64,000 nucleotides of DNA from the NCBI RefSeq assembly GCF_002407605.1, contig NZ_NXGV01000001.1, positions 124,643 to 188,642 of the forward strand. Direction: 5' to 3'. Below the pieces are notes generated by a model. It made no database searches, was not told the origin of the DNA, and worked only from the letters and a program-made list of their open reading frames with translations. Origin of the DNA: Marinobacter sp. ANT_B65 (GTDB lineage Bacteria; Pseudomonadota; Gammaproteobacteria; Pseudomonadales; Oleiphilaceae). Positions 1 to 9,470 of this stretch are shown here, in pieces. A program made the translations under genes and the position numbers. Position 1 is the stretch's first letter, and every line of letters starts with the position of its first letter.

Positions 1-1880
1 GGCTGACCGTTGATGAGGTGTTTGAGTTCACCAGAGTAGATCCGTGGTATCTGGTACAAATTGAAGATCTTATCCGTGAAGAACAGGCGCTGAAGTCTGC
101 TGGCAAGGCTGGTCTTGATCATGCCACCCTGTTCCGTCTCAAGCGTAAGGGTTTCTCTGATGCCCGTCTGGCCAGTCTGCTGGGCATGGCTGAGTCGAGC
201 CTTCGCAAGGTAAGGCACGATTTGAATATTCGTCCGGTGTACAAGCGGGTGGATACCTGTGCCGCTGAATTTGCCTCCGACACTGCGTATATGTACTCCA
301 CCTATGAGGAAGAGTGTGAAGCGGATGCGACCGATCGTGAGAAGATTGTGGTCATTGGCGGCGGCCCTAACAGAATAGGTCAGGGTATCGAGTTCGATTA
401 CTGTTGTGTGCACGCGGCTCTCGCCATGCGTGAAGATGGTTATGAAACCATCATGATCAATTGCAATCCGGAGACGGTATCAACCGACTACGATACTTCC
501 GACCGGTTGTACTTTGAGCCGATTACGCTTGAAGACGTGTTGGAAATCATCAATGTCGAGAAGCCCAAGGGCGTGATTGTCCAGTATGGTGGCCAGACAC
601 CCTTGAAGCTGGCCCGGGGGCTTGAGGCGGCTGGGGTACCTATTATTGGTACCAGTCCGGATGCTATCGACCGGGCAGAAGATCGTGAGCGGTTCCAGCA
701 GATGATTACCCGTCTGGGACTCAAGCAGCCTGAAAATGCCACTGTGCGCAGCCACGAGGAAGGTATTCTGGCGGCCCGTGAAATCGGTTATCCGTTGGTT
801 GTGCGCCCGTCTTATGTTTTGGGCGGCCGGGCCATGGAAATTGTTTTCGGAGAAGATGAACTGGTGCGCTACATGCGCAGTGCGGTGCTGGTTTCCAACG
901 ACAGCCCTGTATTGCTCGACCATTTCCTGAATGCGGCAATCGAGGTGGATATTGATGCCATCTGCGATGGCAAGGATGTGGTTATCGGCGGCATTATGCA
1001 GCACATTGAACAGGCGGGTATCCATTCCGGTGATTCCGCCTGCTCGCTGCCGCCTTATACCCTCCCGTCTGACGTTCAGGACGCCATGCGTGAGGCCGTA
1101 AGGAAAATGGCGATCGAGCTTGAGGTTGTGGGGCTGATGAATGTGCAGCTGGCCTGGCAGGATAATGAAATATATGTAATTGAGGTTAATCCGCGCGCCT
1201 CGCGCACAGTACCTTTTGTGTCCAAGGCTATCGGAGTATCCCTTGCCAAGGTTGCTGCGCGGGTTATGGCTGGTACGTCTCTTGCCGAGCAGGGCTTTAC
1301 AAAGGAAGTGGTGCCCAGCTATTACGCTGTAAAGGAATCTGTATTCCCGTTCAACAAATTTCCATTGGTTGATCCGATCCTCGGGCCGGAAATGAAGTCT
1401 ACTGGCGAGGTCATGGGGCTTGGTGACAGTTTTGATGAAGCCTTTGCCAAGGCTTCGCTGGCTATTGGAGAGCGCCTGCCTTCCAGTGGTATTGTGTTTA
1501 TGTCTGTTCGTGACGTAGACAAGGCCGGTGCTATTCAGGTTGCCCGTGATCTGGTTGATGCAGGTTTCAGGCTTGTTGCTACTACAGGTACCGCGAAAGC
1601 TCTTCGTGAGGCGGGTATCGATGTGGAGCGAGTGAACAAGGTGGGCGAGGGTCGGCCTCATATCGTGGACGCCATCAAGAATGGGCAGGTTCAGCTGATT
1701 ATTAATACAACTGAGGGCCGCAAGGCAGTGTCTGATTCGGCGCAGATTCGCCAGTCAGCTCTGCAGACCAAGGTAGCCTATACAACAACACTGGCGGGCG
1801 GCGAAGCCTTCTGTCGGGCCATCAAATTTGGTCCGGAGCGTACAGTACGCCGCCTGCAAGATCTTCACGCAGGGAAGTAA
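1..1880 (+). CDS. carB: Carbamoyl-phosphate synthase large subunit (3' part)
   Basis: Makes carbamoyl phosphate from bicarbonate, ATP and glutamine-derived ammonia, for arginine and pyrimidine synthesis, as the large subunit of CarAB. The gene is cut by the window start; the frame opens at base 3 and about 626 of the usual ~1070 residues are present. Visible are the end of the oligomerisation region, the second ATP-grasp half (glycine-rich [15 protein letters not shown] near base 352, [22 protein letters not shown]-type motif as [18 protein letters not shown]) and the C-terminal MGS-like allosteric domain ([19 protein letters not shown]) that binds UMP and ornithine in the E. coli enzyme. greA follows after 4 bases, so the two are probably cotranscribed. 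Confidence 0.97.
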   Translation, partial: LTVDEVFEFTRVDPWYLVQIEDLIREEQALKSAGKAGLDHATLFRLKRKGFSDARLASLLGMAESSLRKVRHDLNIRPVYKRVDTCAAEFASDTAYMYSTYEEECEADATDREKIVVIGGGPNRIGQGIEFDYCCVHAALAMREDGYETIMINCNPETVSTDYDTSDRLYFEPITLEDVLEIINVEKPKGVIVQYGGQTPLKLARGLEAAGVPIIGTSPDAIDRAEDRERFQQMITRLGLKQPENATVRSHEEGILAAREIGYPLVVRPSYVLGGRAMEIVFGEDELVRYMRSAVLVSNDSPVLLDHFLNAAIEVDIDAICDGKDVVIGGIMQHIEQAGIHSGDSACSLPPYTLPSDVQDAMREAVRKMAIELEVVGLMNVQLAWQDNEIYVIEVNPRASRTVPFVSKAIGVSLAKVAARVMAGTSLAEQGFTKEVVPSYYAVKESVFPFNKFPLVDPILGPEMKSTGEVMGLGDSFDEAFAKASLAIGERLPSSGIVFMSVRDVDKAGAIQVARDLVDAGFRLVATTGTAKALREAGIDVERVNKVGEGRPHIVDAIKNGQVQLIINTTEGRKAVSDSAQIRQSALQTKVAYTTTLAGGEAFCRAIKFGPERTVRRLQDLHAGK

Positions 1881-1884
1881 AGTT

Positions 1885-2364
1885 ATGAGCGAAAGAGTAC
1901 CTATGACAAAAGCGGGCGAGTCCCGTCTCCGTGTGGAGCTTCAGAAGCTGAAATCCGAGGATCGCCCCCGGGTAATCGCTGCTATTTCAGATGCGCGGGA
2001 GCATGGTGATCTTAAAGAAAATGCCGAGTATCACGCTGCCCGTGAACAGCAGAGCTTTATTGAAGGTCGTATTCAGGAAATTGAAGGTAAGTTGTCCGCC
2101 GCTCAGGTGATTGATGTCACCACTATGGAAAACACCGGCCGGGTTATCTTCGGAACTACTGTTCACCTGATGAACATGGATACAGATGAGCAGGTGGTCT
2201 ATCAGATCGTTGGCGAAGACGAGGCAGATATCAAGGAAGGCAAGCTTTCCATCTCGTCGCCCATAGCTCGCGCTCTGGTTGGCAAGAGTGAGGGGGATGT
2301 TGTTGCTATCCGCGTGCCTTCGGGTACGGTGGAGTACGAAATCGAGCAGGTGGAATACATCTGA
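1885..2364 (+). CDS. greA: Transcription elongation factor GreA
   Basis: Rescues backtracked RNA polymerase by stimulating transcript cleavage through the secondary channel. The 159-residue product matches the usual length (158 in E. coli). It has the N-terminal coiled coil with the acidic tip ([20 protein letters not shown], near residues 35-54) and the C-terminal FKBP-like domain ([11 protein letters not shown] to the end). The ATG at 1885 was chosen because it lies just after the carB stop; an upstream in-frame start at 1828 would sit inside carB. ATG 1903 (MTKAGE) is a possible alternative. The gene ends at a strong bidirectional terminator. Confidence 0.97.
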   Translation: MSERVPMTKAGESRLRVELQKLKSEDRPRVIAAISDAREHGDLKENAEYHAAREQQSFIEGRIQEIEGKLSAAQVIDVTTMENTGRVIFGTTVHLMNMDTDEQVVYQIVGEDEADIKEGKLSISSPIARALVGKSEGDVVAIRVPSGTVEYEIEQVEYI

Positions 2365-2400
2365 TTTGCACCGGACTGGAATTCCCTGTCCGCAGGGAAC

Positions 2401-2437
2401 AAAAAAACCGGCTGTGTTTTACACGGCCGGTTTTTTT
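2401..2437. terminator. Bidirectional terminator between greA and yhbY
   Basis: A GC-rich hairpin (ACCGGCTGTG, TTTT loop, CACGGCCGGT, one G:U pair) is flanked by seven A on the left and seven T on the right. It can therefore stop transcription from both directions, which fits the convergent greA (+) and yhbY (-). Confidence 0.9.
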
Positions 2438-2450
2438 ATGTTCGGGGGTG

Positions 2451-2762
2451 TCAGTGTTTGTGGCGTAACAGGTTGGATAGTTTTGGGTTGGGCTTCTTTG
2501 CCCTGCGCATAATCACCGCAATTTTACCGATGGTTTGTACAATTTCTGCGCCACTGGATGCGCAAAGCGCGCTGATTGCTTCCTGGCGGGCCTCCCGGTC
2601 CTGGCTTGCAACTTTGATTTTGATGAGTTCGTGGTCGTTCAAGGCGCGCTCCAGTTCTTCCTGGAGGTTTTCGGTCAGGCCTTTGTCGCCCACAATAATG
2701 ACGGGTTTCAGGTGGTGGGCAATGGCCCGGTATTCCCGGCGCTGTTCCGGTGAAAGGCTCAT
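2451..2762 (-). CDS. yhbY: YhbY-type ribosome-associated RNA-binding protein
   Basis: A single CRS1-YhbY (CRM) domain protein of 103 residues, the usual length. The family binds pre-50S ribosomal particles and takes part in large-subunit assembly. The sequence shows the typical start (LSPEQRREYRAIAHHLKPVI), the GxxG-type RNA-binding loop as GDKG (residues 25-28), and a basic tail. A purine-rich AAAGAGA lies about 8 bases upstream of the ATG. The gene faces greA and is divergent from ftsH, as in many gammaproteobacteria, but the rlmE gene that commonly lies on the other side is absent here. Confidence 0.93.
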   Translation of the reverse strand: MSLSPEQRREYRAIAHHLKPVIIVGDKGLTENLQEELERALNDHELIKIKVASQDREARQEAISALCASSGAEIVQTIGKIAVIMRRAKKPNPKLSNLLRHKH

Positions 2763-3083
2763 GATGTAATCTCTTTATCGGTGCTATTAACAAAAGGTCA
2801 GCGGCATATTCGCTGGCAACGTCGTATAATTCGCGGATTGTAGCAGACAACCTTGCACACAGATCACCTTGCAGACGTTGTAATTTCCGAGATGGTGCCC
2901 ACATATAATGAACATGGGGATTATTCCGGCGTTCAGAAGCGTCTTCAGATTGATCCGCCGCTGCGTTTTTCTGTGGCCGTTACGGGTAGGCCGTTTCTGG
3001 TGGATAGACGTACATTTGGTGTAAGGTGTCGATAAAGAGTAGCTTCTTTGCAGACACGCTCTTCAATTCACAGGTGATGATCC
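2763..3083. other. Intergenic region between yhbY and ftsH, no gene supported
   Basis: This 321-base stretch holds the divergent control regions of yhbY and ftsH. Two perfect TATAAT hexamers occur on the + strand (2825-2830 and 2904-2909), but neither has a good -35 box at 16-18 bases, so neither promoter is firmly assigned. A 60-codon TTG-started frame at 2853-3035 has no ribosome binding site and no recognised family. In many relatives rlmE (23S rRNA U2552 methyltransferase) occupies this place; no such gene is seen. Confidence 0.6.
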
Positions 3084-5027
3084 TTGAACGATATGGCAAA
3101 AAATCTGGTTCTCTGGCTGATAATAGCCGCCGTACTGCTGATGGTGTTTCAGAATTTCTCTCCCACCACCAGCGGGCAGCAAGTCAATTATTCCCAATTC
3201 GTTGAAATGGTCCAGCAGGGCCAGGTCAACAAAGTCACCATTGATGGTCTGGAAATCCAGGGCACCCGCGGTGACGGTTCCCAGTTTCAGACGATTCGCC
3301 CTCAGGTGGCGGACAACAAACTGATGGACGATCTTCTTGCGAACAAAGTTGAAGTGATCGGTAAGGAGCCTGAGCGCCAGAGTCTGTGGACTCAGTTGCT
3401 GGTGGCGGCGTTCCCTATACTGATCATTATTGCCCTGTTTGTTTTCTTCATGCGCCAGATGCAGGGCGGAGGTGGCGGCAAAGGCCCCATGTCGTTCGGC
3501 AAGAGCAAAGCGCGCCTGATGAGCGAAGATCAGATCAAGACCACCTTTGCCGATGTGGCTGGTGTGGATGAGGCCAAAGAGGACGTTAAGGAACTGGTGG
3601 ATTTCCTGCGGGACCCCAGTAAATTCCAGCGCCTTGGTGGCAGTATTCCCAAAGGCGTCTTGATGGTGGGTCAGCCGGGTACCGGTAAAACCCTGCTGGC
3701 AAAAGCTATTGCTGGTGAAGCCAAGGTCCCGTTCTTCTCGATTTCCGGTTCCGACTTCGTGGAAATGTTCGTAGGTGTTGGCGCATCGCGTGTGCGGGAC
3801 ATGTTCGAGCAGGCCAAGAAGCAGAGCCCCTGCATTATTTTTATTGATGAAATTGATGCGGTTGGCCGCCATCGTGGTGCGGGCATGGGCGGTGGTCATG
3901 ATGAGCGCGAGCAGACTCTGAACCAGTTGCTGGTTGAGATGGACGGCTTTGAAGGTAACGAGGGTGTTATTGTCATTGCAGCGACGAACCGTCCGGATGT
4001 TCTTGATCCGGCGTTATTGCGCCCTGGTCGTTTTGACCGTCAGGTCGTTGTTGGTTTGCCAGACATTATTGGCCGGGAGCAGATCCTCAAGGTGCACATG
4101 AAGAAAGTGCCCCTGGATGAGAATGTTGAGCCTGCGCTGATTGCGCGAGGCACGCCTGGCTTCTCCGGTGCTGATCTTGCGAACCTGGTTAACGAAGCAG
4201 CTCTTTTTGCGGCGCGCCGTAATATGCGTCTGGTTTCTATGGAAGAGTTTGAGCTGGCTAAAGATAAAATCATGATGGGCGCTGAGCGCAAGTCCATGGT
4301 GATGAGTGAAAAGGAAAAGCTCAATACGGCTTATCACGAGTCTGGCCACGCAATCGTCGGGCGGCTGATGCCAGAACACGATCCGGTCTATAAGGTAAGC
4401 ATTATTCCCCGTGGTCGGGCCCTGGGTGTGACAATGTTTCTGCCTGAAGAAGACAGGTACAGTCACAGTAAGCGCTTCCTTATCAGCTCTATCTGTAGTC
4501 TGTTCGGCGGTCGTATTGCCGAAGAGCTGACTCTTGGTTTTGATGGGGTCACTACCGGCGCTTCGAATGATATTGAGCGCGCTACCAGTCTCGCCCGCAA
4601 TATGGTCACCCGCTGGGGCTTGTCTGAGAAGCTTGGCCCGCTCCAGTATGATACGGATAGTGAAGAGCCGTTCCTTGGCCGTTCCGCTGGTCAGGCTCAG
4701 ACGGTTTACTCGCCCGAAACGGCGCAGCGTATTGATGAAGAGGTCCGCAACATCATCGATACCTGTTATGAGAAGGCTACGCAAATTCTGGTCGAAAACC
4801 GGGACAAGCTGGATCTCATGACTCAGGCGTTGATGAAGTACGAGACCATCGACCGTCACCAGATTGATGACATAATGGAAGGTCGGATTCCGCGTCCTCC
4901 GAAAGGTTGGGACGACCGGGGTTCTGCCGGAGGCGCCAAGACGGACGCCCCGGAGCAGGCTTCCGGATCCAAGCCTTCGGGCGATAACCATCAGTCCGAT
5001 GTAGGTCGTCCGGCCGGAGAGCACTAG
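3084..5027 (+). CDS. ftsH: ATP-dependent zinc metalloprotease FtsH
   Basis: Hexameric inner-membrane AAA+ protease that degrades misfolded membrane proteins and short-lived regulators. The 647-residue product matches E. coli (644). It shows an N-terminal membrane segment (residues ~5-22), a periplasmic part, a second membrane segment (~103-123), Walker A GQPGTGKT (196-203), Walker [10 protein letters not shown], the SRH region ending RPGRFDRQV, and the zinc site HESGH (418-422). The start is TTG at 3084, preceded by AGGTGA and giving [12 protein letters not shown], which matches the family N-terminus; ATG 3093 is the alternative. The last ~45 residues are a low-complexity Gly/Ala/Ser/Pro tail. 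Confidence 0.97.
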   Translation: MNDMAKNLVLWLIIAAVLLMVFQNFSPTTSGQQVNYSQFVEMVQQGQVNKVTIDGLEIQGTRGDGSQFQTIRPQVADNKLMDDLLANKVEVIGKEPERQSLWTQLLVAAFPILIIIALFVFFMRQMQGGGGGKGPMSFGKSKARLMSEDQIKTTFADVAGVDEAKEDVKELVDFLRDPSKFQRLGGSIPKGVLMVGQPGTGKTLLAKAIAGEAKVPFFSISGSDFVEMFVGVGASRVRDMFEQAKKQSPCIIFIDEIDAVGRHRGAGMGGGHDEREQTLNQLLVEMDGFEGNEGVIVIAATNRPDVLDPALLRPGRFDRQVVVGLPDIIGREQILKVHMKKVPLDENVEPALIARGTPGFSGADLANLVNEAALFAARRNMRLVSMEEFELAKDKIMMGAERKSMVMSEKEKLNTAYHESGHAIVGRLMPEHDPVYKVSIIPRGRALGVTMFLPEEDRYSHSKRFLISSICSLFGGRIAEELTLGFDGVTTGASNDIERATSLARNMVTRWGLSEKLGPLQYDTDSEEPFLGRSAGQAQTVYSPETAQRIDEEVRNIIDTCYEKATQILVENRDKLDLMTQALMKYETIDRHQIDDIMEGRIPRPPKGWDDRGSAGGAKTDAPEQASGSKPSGDNHQSDVGRPAGEH

Positions 5028-5060
5028 GATTTTCGGTTTCAGGTAATCTGAGTTAACTTG

Positions 5061-5092
5061 CGCCGCCCTGTTTATGGGCGGCGTTTGTTTTT
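5061..5092 (+). terminator. Rho-independent terminator after ftsH
   Basis: CGCCGCCC at 5061-5068 pairs with GGGCGGCG at 5076-5083, followed by TTTGTTTTT. It lies inside the region that an over-long folP frame starting at 5058 would cover, which supports the internal folP start at 5136. Confidence 0.88.
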
Positions 5093-5135
5093 GCCATGCT
5101 TGGATTCTTGCGTGTCTGTCCAGGAAAATTTTGTT

Positions 5136-5966
5136 ATGGAAATGAGCTTTGCCGGGCGAGCGCTGAATATGTCTCGCTGCCATGTAATGGGTGTTCTCAA
5201 TGTGACGCCGGATTCGTTCTCTGATGGTGGTCGGTTCAACCGTCTGGATGCTGCGCTGCTGAAAGCGCGGCAAATGGTATGCGATGGCGCAGCCTTTATT
5301 GATGTGGGTGGGGAATCCACCCGCCCCGGCGCGGCCAGAGTGTCTGTGCAGGAAGAGCTCGACAGGGTTTGTCCCGTGGTAGAGGCGATTTCGCGGGAGC
5401 TGGACGTGGTTGTCTCGGTGGATACAAGCACTCCGGAAGTAATGTCTCAGGCGGTCAGCCTTGGTGCCGGGCTGATTAACGATGTGCGGGCTCTTCAGAG
5501 AGAGGGCGCGGCATCGGCTGCGGCAAGAGCTGGAGTCCCTGTATGTGTGATGCATATACAGGGAGAGCCTGAAACCATGCAGGACCGGCCGGTGTACGAG
5601 AATGTATTGCGTGAGGTCGGTGAGTTTCTGAGCATGCGGGTTCGTGTCGCAGTGAAGGCGGGTGTTTCTGCCCGTAACATAATCCTCGATCCGGGTTTCG
5701 GGTTTGGGAAAAACCTTGAGCATAATCTGCGGTTACTGGCGTCGCTGGAGCAGCTGCATGTTCTTGGTCATCCCCTGCTGGTAGGTATGTCGAGAAAGTC
5801 CATGCTGGGCCAGATAACGGGCCGGGAGGTAGACGAGAGGTTGTCGGCGAGTCTTGCGGCCGCGACAATATCTGCAATGAAGGGTGCGGGCATTGTTCGC
5901 GTGCATGATGTCAGGGAAACCGTGGATGCCGTCAGAGTCGCGACGGCCGTAATGGAGGCAGTTTGA
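5136..5966 (+). CDS. folP: Dihydropteroate synthase
   Basis: Condenses 6-hydroxymethyl-dihydropterin pyrophosphate with p-aminobenzoate to dihydropteroate in folate synthesis; the target of sulfonamides. The 276-residue TIM barrel carries both family signatures: [15 protein letters not shown] (residues ~18-32) and the [11 protein letters not shown] loop, then DPGFGFGKN and GMSRKSMLG. The frame extends upstream to 5058, but that extension runs through the ftsH terminator, so ATG 5136 was chosen, with AGGAAAA upstream. The stop codon overlaps the glmM start (TGATG), so translation of the two is probably coupled. Confidence 0.95.
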   Translation: MEMSFAGRALNMSRCHVMGVLNVTPDSFSDGGRFNRLDAALLKARQMVCDGAAFIDVGGESTRPGAARVSVQEELDRVCPVVEAISRELDVVVSVDTSTPEVMSQAVSLGAGLINDVRALQREGAASAAARAGVPVCVMHIQGEPETMQDRPVYENVLREVGEFLSMRVRVAVKAGVSARNIILDPGFGFGKNLEHNLRLLASLEQLHVLGHPLLVGMSRKSMLGQITGREVDERLSASLAAATISAMKGAGIVRVHDVRETVDAVRVATAVMEAV

Positions 5967-7309
5967 TGGCCGGAAGAAAGTATTTTGGAACGGATGGAAT
6001 ACGCGGCAGGGTGGGTGAACACCCGATAACGCCGGAGTTCATGTTGCACCTGGGGTGGGCTGCAGGGCAGGCTTTCAAGAGAAGTGGGCAGCGGAACAGT
6101 GTGTTGATTGGCAAGGATACACGGCTATCGGGTTATATGTTCGAGTCTGCACTGGAGGCCGGTTTGTCGGCTGCAGGTGTGGATGTGAAGCTGCTGGGTC
6201 CGATGCCAACGCCAGCAATCGCCTACCTGACCCGTACCTTTCGGGCGTCTGCAGGCATTGTTATCAGTGCTTCCCACAACCCCCATCATGATAACGGAAT
6301 AAAATTCTTTTCTGCCGATGGTACCAAGCTCGATGATGCGCTGGAGGCGGAAATCGAGAGCTGGCTGGATAGGCCTATTGAAGTCTGTGGTCCGGGCGAA
6401 CTGGGCAAGGCCTCGCGGATAGAAGATGCTCCAGGGCGTTATGTAGAATTCTGCAAGAGCACGGTTCCAAACCAGTTCACACTGGATAATATGAATATTA
6501 TTCTGGACTGCGCTCATGGCGCGACTTACCACGTTGCTCCGAAAGTTTTCCGCGAACTCGGTGCCAGGGTGTCGGTTATAGGTGCTGAGCCCGACGGGCT
6601 TAACATCAATCTTAATGTGGGCTCTACCCATCTTGAAGGGCTGAAAGAGGCTGTTGTCGATAGGGGAGCTGACCTGGGTATAGCTTTTGATGGCGATGGC
6701 GACCGGGTGTTGATGGTGGATCGGGATGGTTCCGAGGTAGACGGGGATGAGCTGCTCTACGTTATTGCCTCTCAGCGATTTGCCGAAGGCCGGCTCAGAG
6801 GTGGGGTGGTCGGTACTCTGATGACAAATCTGGGTGTTGAGCTCGCGCTAAAAGAGATGGGAATCATGTTCGAGCGCGCCAATGTTGGTGACCGTTATGT
6901 TACCGAGCGCTTGCTGGCCAACAATTGGGTGCTCGGCGGCGAGGGGTCCGGGCATATGGTTATCCGCGATTGCACCAGTACCGGCGATGGTATTGTCTCT
7001 GCGCTTCAGGTGTTGTTAGCTATCGGAAAATCAGGTAAAACTCTCTCCGAGCTGCGCCGGGGTATGAGCAAGCTGCCTCAGACGATGATCAATGTGCGGG
7101 TTGCAAGGCGCTTTGATCCATTTAGCCGCGACGATATTGTTGCGGCAGTAAAGCGCGCCGAATCAGAGCTTGGCAGCTCCGGAAGGATCCTGTTGCGGGC
7201 ATCAGGGACAGAATCCCTGATCCGTGTAATGGCCGAAGGCCAGAGCGCTGATGGCATCCGTCGTGTCGCTGAAGAGCTTGCGCAGGTCGTGGAAAACTCA
7301 ACGCCCTGA
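5966..7309 (+). CDS. glmM: Phosphoglucosamine mutase
   Basis: Converts glucosamine-6-phosphate to glucosamine-1-phosphate on the way to UDP-GlcNAc for peptidoglycan and LPS. The 447-residue product (E. coli 445) starts [14 protein letters not shown] and has the phosphoserine loop ASHNP with the catalytic serine at residue 103, the metal-binding DGDGDR loop and the sugar-binding GEGSGH motif, and the C-terminal phosphate loop [15 protein letters not shown] 5966 overlaps the folP stop. An in-frame TTG three bases earlier is unlikely to be used. The folP-glmM order is conserved in gammaproteobacteria. Confidence 0.97.
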   Translation: MAGRKYFGTDGIRGRVGEHPITPEFMLHLGWAAGQAFKRSGQRNSVLIGKDTRLSGYMFESALEAGLSAAGVDVKLLGPMPTPAIAYLTRTFRASAGIVISASHNPHHDNGIKFFSADGTKLDDALEAEIESWLDRPIEVCGPGELGKASRIEDAPGRYVEFCKSTVPNQFTLDNMNIILDCAHGATYHVAPKVFRELGARVSVIGAEPDGLNINLNVGSTHLEGLKEAVVDRGADLGIAFDGDGDRVLMVDRDGSEVDGDELLYVIASQRFAEGRLRGGVVGTLMTNLGVELALKEMGIMFERANVGDRYVTERLLANNWVLGGEGSGHMVIRDCTSTGDGIVSALQVLLAIGKSGKTLSELRRGMSKLPQTMINVRVARRFDPFSRDDIVAAVKRAESELGSSGRILLRASGTESLIRVMAEGQSADGIRRVAEELAQVVENSTP

Positions 7310-7327
7310 TTTGTTGGATTCAGGCTG

Positions 7328-7356
7328 TTGTCTGTTGTGGGGGAGTGCTGTATAGT
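7328..7356 (+). promoter_or_regulatory. Sigma-70-type promoter before tpiA
   Basis: TTGTCT (7328-7333) and TATAGT (7351-7356) are separated by exactly 17 bases. They lie 29 bases upstream of the tpiA ATG, so tpiA-secG and possibly the tRNA can be transcribed independently of glmM. Confidence 0.7.
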
Positions 7357-7384
7357 GCGGCCTCCCTAACGTTCGGGAACTGAT

Positions 7385-8149
7385 ATGCGTCGCAAGATTG
7401 TAGCCGGAAACTGGAAGATGAACGGGTCGAAAGACCTCTCGGAAAAACTGGTTGGCTCGATCCGGTCTGAGGCCGGAACTCTTGATAAAGGTGTGGAGGT
7501 TGTTATTATTCCTCCCGCAATTTACATCGGTGATGTATTGGTGCAGGCGGAAAATGCCCTGTCCGTCGGTGTTCAGAACGTTGGGCGGTGGCAGTCAGGT
7601 GCCTATACCGGGGAAATTTCGGCCGGTATGGCCAGAGATGCGGGTTGTCGTTATGTGCTCGTTGGCCACTCTGAACGCCGCCAGATTTTCGGCGAAACTG
7701 ATGAGCTGGTTGCTGAAAAAGTATCTCTTGTGGTTTCCAGTGGTCTGACGGCCATTGTATGTGTCGGCGAAACTCTGGAAGAGCGGGAGTCAGGGCAGGC
7801 TGAGGCGGTAGTTGCTGCTCAGGTTCGTGCAGGTCTGGCTTCAGTGCCGGCAGGAAAGTGGCATGATATCGTGGTAGCCTATGAGCCGGTCTGGGCAATT
7901 GGTACCGGTAAAACGGCAACCTCGGACGATGCTCAAGCCATGCATGCAGCGGTGCGGAAAGTGCTGAAAGATATGGGCGCTCCATCAGAAAGTATTTCAT
8001 TGCTTTACGGCGGCAGTGTAAAAGCGGATAATGCTGCGGCGCTTTTTTCAGAACCAGATATAGATGGCGGTTTAATCGGCGGCGCATCATTGGTCGCAAA
8101 AGAATTTATGTGCATCTGCCGGTCGTTTCCGGTTGGTGCCGAAAATTAA
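7385..8149 (+). CDS. tpiA: Triosephosphate isomerase
   Basis: Interconverts dihydroxyacetone phosphate and glyceraldehyde-3-phosphate in the cytosol. The 254-residue TIM barrel has all catalytic residues in place: Lys11 (GNWKMNG), His95 (VGHSERR), Glu167 (YEPVWAIGTGKTA), and the phosphate-binding YGGSVK and GGLIGGASL loops. The ATG at 7385 follows a good promoter. The location directly before secG is typical of Pseudomonas-type genomes. Confidence 0.97.
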   Translation: MRRKIVAGNWKMNGSKDLSEKLVGSIRSEAGTLDKGVEVVIIPPAIYIGDVLVQAENALSVGVQNVGRWQSGAYTGEISAGMARDAGCRYVLVGHSERRQIFGETDELVAEKVSLVVSSGLTAIVCVGETLEERESGQAEAVVAAQVRAGLASVPAGKWHDIVVAYEPVWAIGTGKTATSDDAQAMHAAVRKVLKDMGAPSESISLLYGGSVKADNAAALFSEPDIDGGLIGGASLVAKEFMCICRSFPVGAEN

Positions 8150-8167
8150 AGGTTCGCGAGAGTCAAT

Positions 8168-8542
8168 ATGGATTGGATGGAAACACTAGTAGTCGTTGTG
8201 CACGTCGTGATCGCGGTGGCGCTGGTGGGTCTGGTGCTGATCCAGCAGGGCAAAGGTGCGGATGCGGGTGCAGCCTTCGGTGGTGGTGCTTCCCAGACTG
8301 TATTCGGTAGTCAGGGTAGCGGCAGTTTTCTGACCCGCATGACGACCATGCTTGCGATCGTGTTTTTTGTTACAAGTTTTTCGCTGGCAGTATTTGCCAA
8401 GCAGCGGGCTGAAGTAGCGGGTGAGGCAGGTATTCCGGTTGTTGAGGAATCCCGCCAGGCTCCGGTTCAGAATGCTGCGGATGGTGAGGCTGGCATTAGC
8501 GAAACCGGGAGCGGGGAGTCTGATCTCCCCGAGCTTGAGTAA
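8168..8542 (+). CDS. secG: Protein-export translocase subunit SecG
   Basis: Small inner-membrane subunit of the SecYEG channel that assists SecA-driven export. The 124-residue product has two hydrophobic segments (residues ~4-22 and ~55-74) separated by the family loop LIQQGKGADAGAAFGGGASQTVFGS. The last ~50 residues are an acidic, low-complexity tail ending in LPELE. The gene is 18 bases after tpiA and 8 bases before the tRNA-Leu, so these probably share a transcript. Confidence 0.95.
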   Translation: MDWMETLVVVVHVVIAVALVGLVLIQQGKGADAGAAFGGGASQTVFGSQGSGSFLTRMTTMLAIVFFVTSFSLAVFAKQRAEVAGEAGIPVVEESRQAPVQNAADGEAGISETGSGESDLPELE

Positions 8543-8549
8543 GAGTGTT

Positions 8550-8634
8550 GCCCAAGTGGTGGAACTGGTAGACACGCTATCTTGAGGGGGTAGTGGCGAA
8601 AGCCGTGCCGGTTCGAGTCCGGCCTTGGGCACCA
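8550..8634 (+). tRNA. tRNA-Leu, anticodon GAG
   Basis: An 85-base tRNA including an encoded CCA end. Acceptor arms GCCCAAG and CTTGGGC pair perfectly. The D-loop region reads GGAACTGGTAGACACGC, the anticodon loop is TTGAGGG with GAG at 8584-8586 closed by CTATC/GGTAG, there is a long variable arm as expected for a class II tRNA, and the T arm is GCCGG-TTCGAGT-CCGGC. In E. coli the same tRNA (leuU) lies after secG. Confidence 0.96.
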
Positions 8635-8646
8635 ATTAAGAAGAAA

Positions 8647-8676
8647 AACGGCTTGGATTTTCCAGGCCGTTTTTTT
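8647..8676 (+). terminator. Rho-independent terminator after tRNA-Leu
   Basis: AACGGCTTGG pairs with CCAGGCCGTT around an ATTTT loop and runs into a T tract. It ends the tpiA-secG-tRNA transcript just before the next promoter. Confidence 0.88.
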
Positions 8677-8685
8677 GCTCAGTCC

Positions 8686-8714
8686 TTGACCAGTCCGTCC
8701 GGCGTCTCTATACT
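8686..8714 (+). promoter_or_regulatory. Strong sigma-70 promoter of the rimP-nusA-infB operon
   Basis: TTGACC (8686-8691) and TATACT (8709-8714) with a 17-base spacer, the best promoter match in the translation cluster. The predicted start is near 8721, about 235 bases before the rimP start codon. Confidence 0.85.
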
Positions 8715-8720
8715 CCGGCG

Positions 8721-8913
8721 GTTATTGGGGCCAGATATATTTATGTTTTCGGGCTCCTGGCAGGCCAGGTGTCTGTCAGCAGGAGGCGGTATACCGGTTT
8801 GCTTCCTGTGAGTTCTTGCAACAAAAGGCCCCAGTTATCGGGGGTTTTTGATTAAGGGGCCTGGCGCAACGGCCCCTGGTGCGTAAAAAGGGCTGATTGA
8901 CAGCCCTTTTTTT
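8721..8913 (+). ncRNA. rimP-leader-like structured 5' RNA / attenuator
   Basis: No reading frame is evident between the promoter at 8686-8714 and rimP. The RNA holds four alternating complementary blocks: GGGGCC (8727-8732), GGCCCC (8827-8832), GGGGCC (8856-8861) and GGCCCC (8871-8876). Block 1 with 2 gives a 7-bp stem closing the 5' domain (TGGGGCC/GGCCCCA), and block 3 pairs with either 2 or 4, so exclusive folds are possible. A CCCC/GGGG hairpin followed by TTTTT (8829-8849) and a full terminator (8890-8913) follow. A conserved rimP-leader attenuator has been described upstream of this operon in proteobacteria; assignment here rests on position and architecture, not on a covariance-model match. 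Confidence 0.65.
8890..8913 (+). terminator. Terminator inside the rimP leader
   Basis: GGGCTG, loop ATTGA, CAGCCC, then seven T, preceded by five A. It lies 42 bases before the rimP start and downstream of the operon's own promoter, so it must be read through for rimP-nusA-infB expression. Confidence 0.85.
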
Positions 8914-8954
8914 GTTTTTGGTGCCGGTAAATTTCATAACGGAGACAGCCTAAC

Positions 8955-9416
8955 TTGTCAGGCAAGCTTAAACAATTGGAAGACATTCTTCGGCCTGTGG
9001 TTGAAGGTTTGGGTTATGAGTTCTGGGGCATTGAGTTTCGCTCCAAGGGCTATCAGTCCATGCTGCGGGTGTTTATAGACCATGCCGAAAACGGCATCGG
9101 AATCGATGACTGCGAGAAAGTCAGTCGTCAGATCAGTGGCGTGATGGATGTGGAAGACCCCATTCAGACCGAGTACACACTGGAAGTTTCATCTCCGGGG
9201 ATGGATCGGCCTCTGTTTCGGCTTGAGCACTATCAGGCATTTGTGGGGCATCAGGTACAAATTCGTTTGCGCATGGCGTTTGAAGGCCGGCGTAAGTTTC
9301 AGGGGCTTATCAAAGGTGTAGAAGGTGATGATGTCGTCGTGGTCGTTGATGACCATGAGTATCTGTTACCTTTTGACAGCATTGAAAAAGCCCAAATTGT
9401 TCCGGTATTCGAGTGA
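8955..9416 (+). CDS. rimP: Ribosome maturation factor RimP
   Basis: Needed for maturation of the 30S ribosomal subunit. The 153-residue product shows the typical RimP N-terminal domain ([21 protein letters not shown], then [27 protein letters not shown]) with the conserved [14 protein letters not shown] motif and a C-terminal Sm-like barrel. The start is TTG at 8955 with GGAGA 9 bases upstream. First gene of the nusA-infB operon and under the leader described above. Confidence 0.95.
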   Translation: MSGKLKQLEDILRPVVEGLGYEFWGIEFRSKGYQSMLRVFIDHAENGIGIDDCEKVSRQISGVMDVEDPIQTEYTLEVSSPGMDRPLFRLEHYQAFVGHQVQIRLRMAFEGRRKFQGLIKGVEGDDVVVVVDDHEYLLPFDSIEKAQIVPVFE

Positions 9417-9470
9417 GCCATTTGAACAACTCAGTAGATGCACAGTTTATTTTCAGGGCAGGGCAATCCA

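Noticed and set aside
480..1661. A 393-codon open frame on the - strand inside carB
   Set aside because: Lies opposite a strongly conserved carB sequence; no ribosome binding site or family match. A by-product of codon bias.
2853..3035. A 60-codon TTG-started frame before ftsH, with a stretch faintly like the RlmE SDMAPN motif
   Set aside because: No ribosome binding site, and the resemblance is only a few residues; not enough to call an rlmE remnant.
4014..5723. A 569-codon open frame on the - strand across ftsH and folP
   Set aside because: Antisense to two well-supported genes and crosses the terminator between them; the translation looks like random composition.
8593..8811. A 72-codon frame running out of the tRNA-Leu gene
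   Set aside because: Begins inside the tRNA and crosses its terminator and the next promoter.
8721..8850. Possible SRP 4.5S RNA or tRNA-Met in the rimP leader
   Set aside because: The GGAAG-type SRP loop and any tRNA cloverleaf are absent; the leader interpretation fits better.
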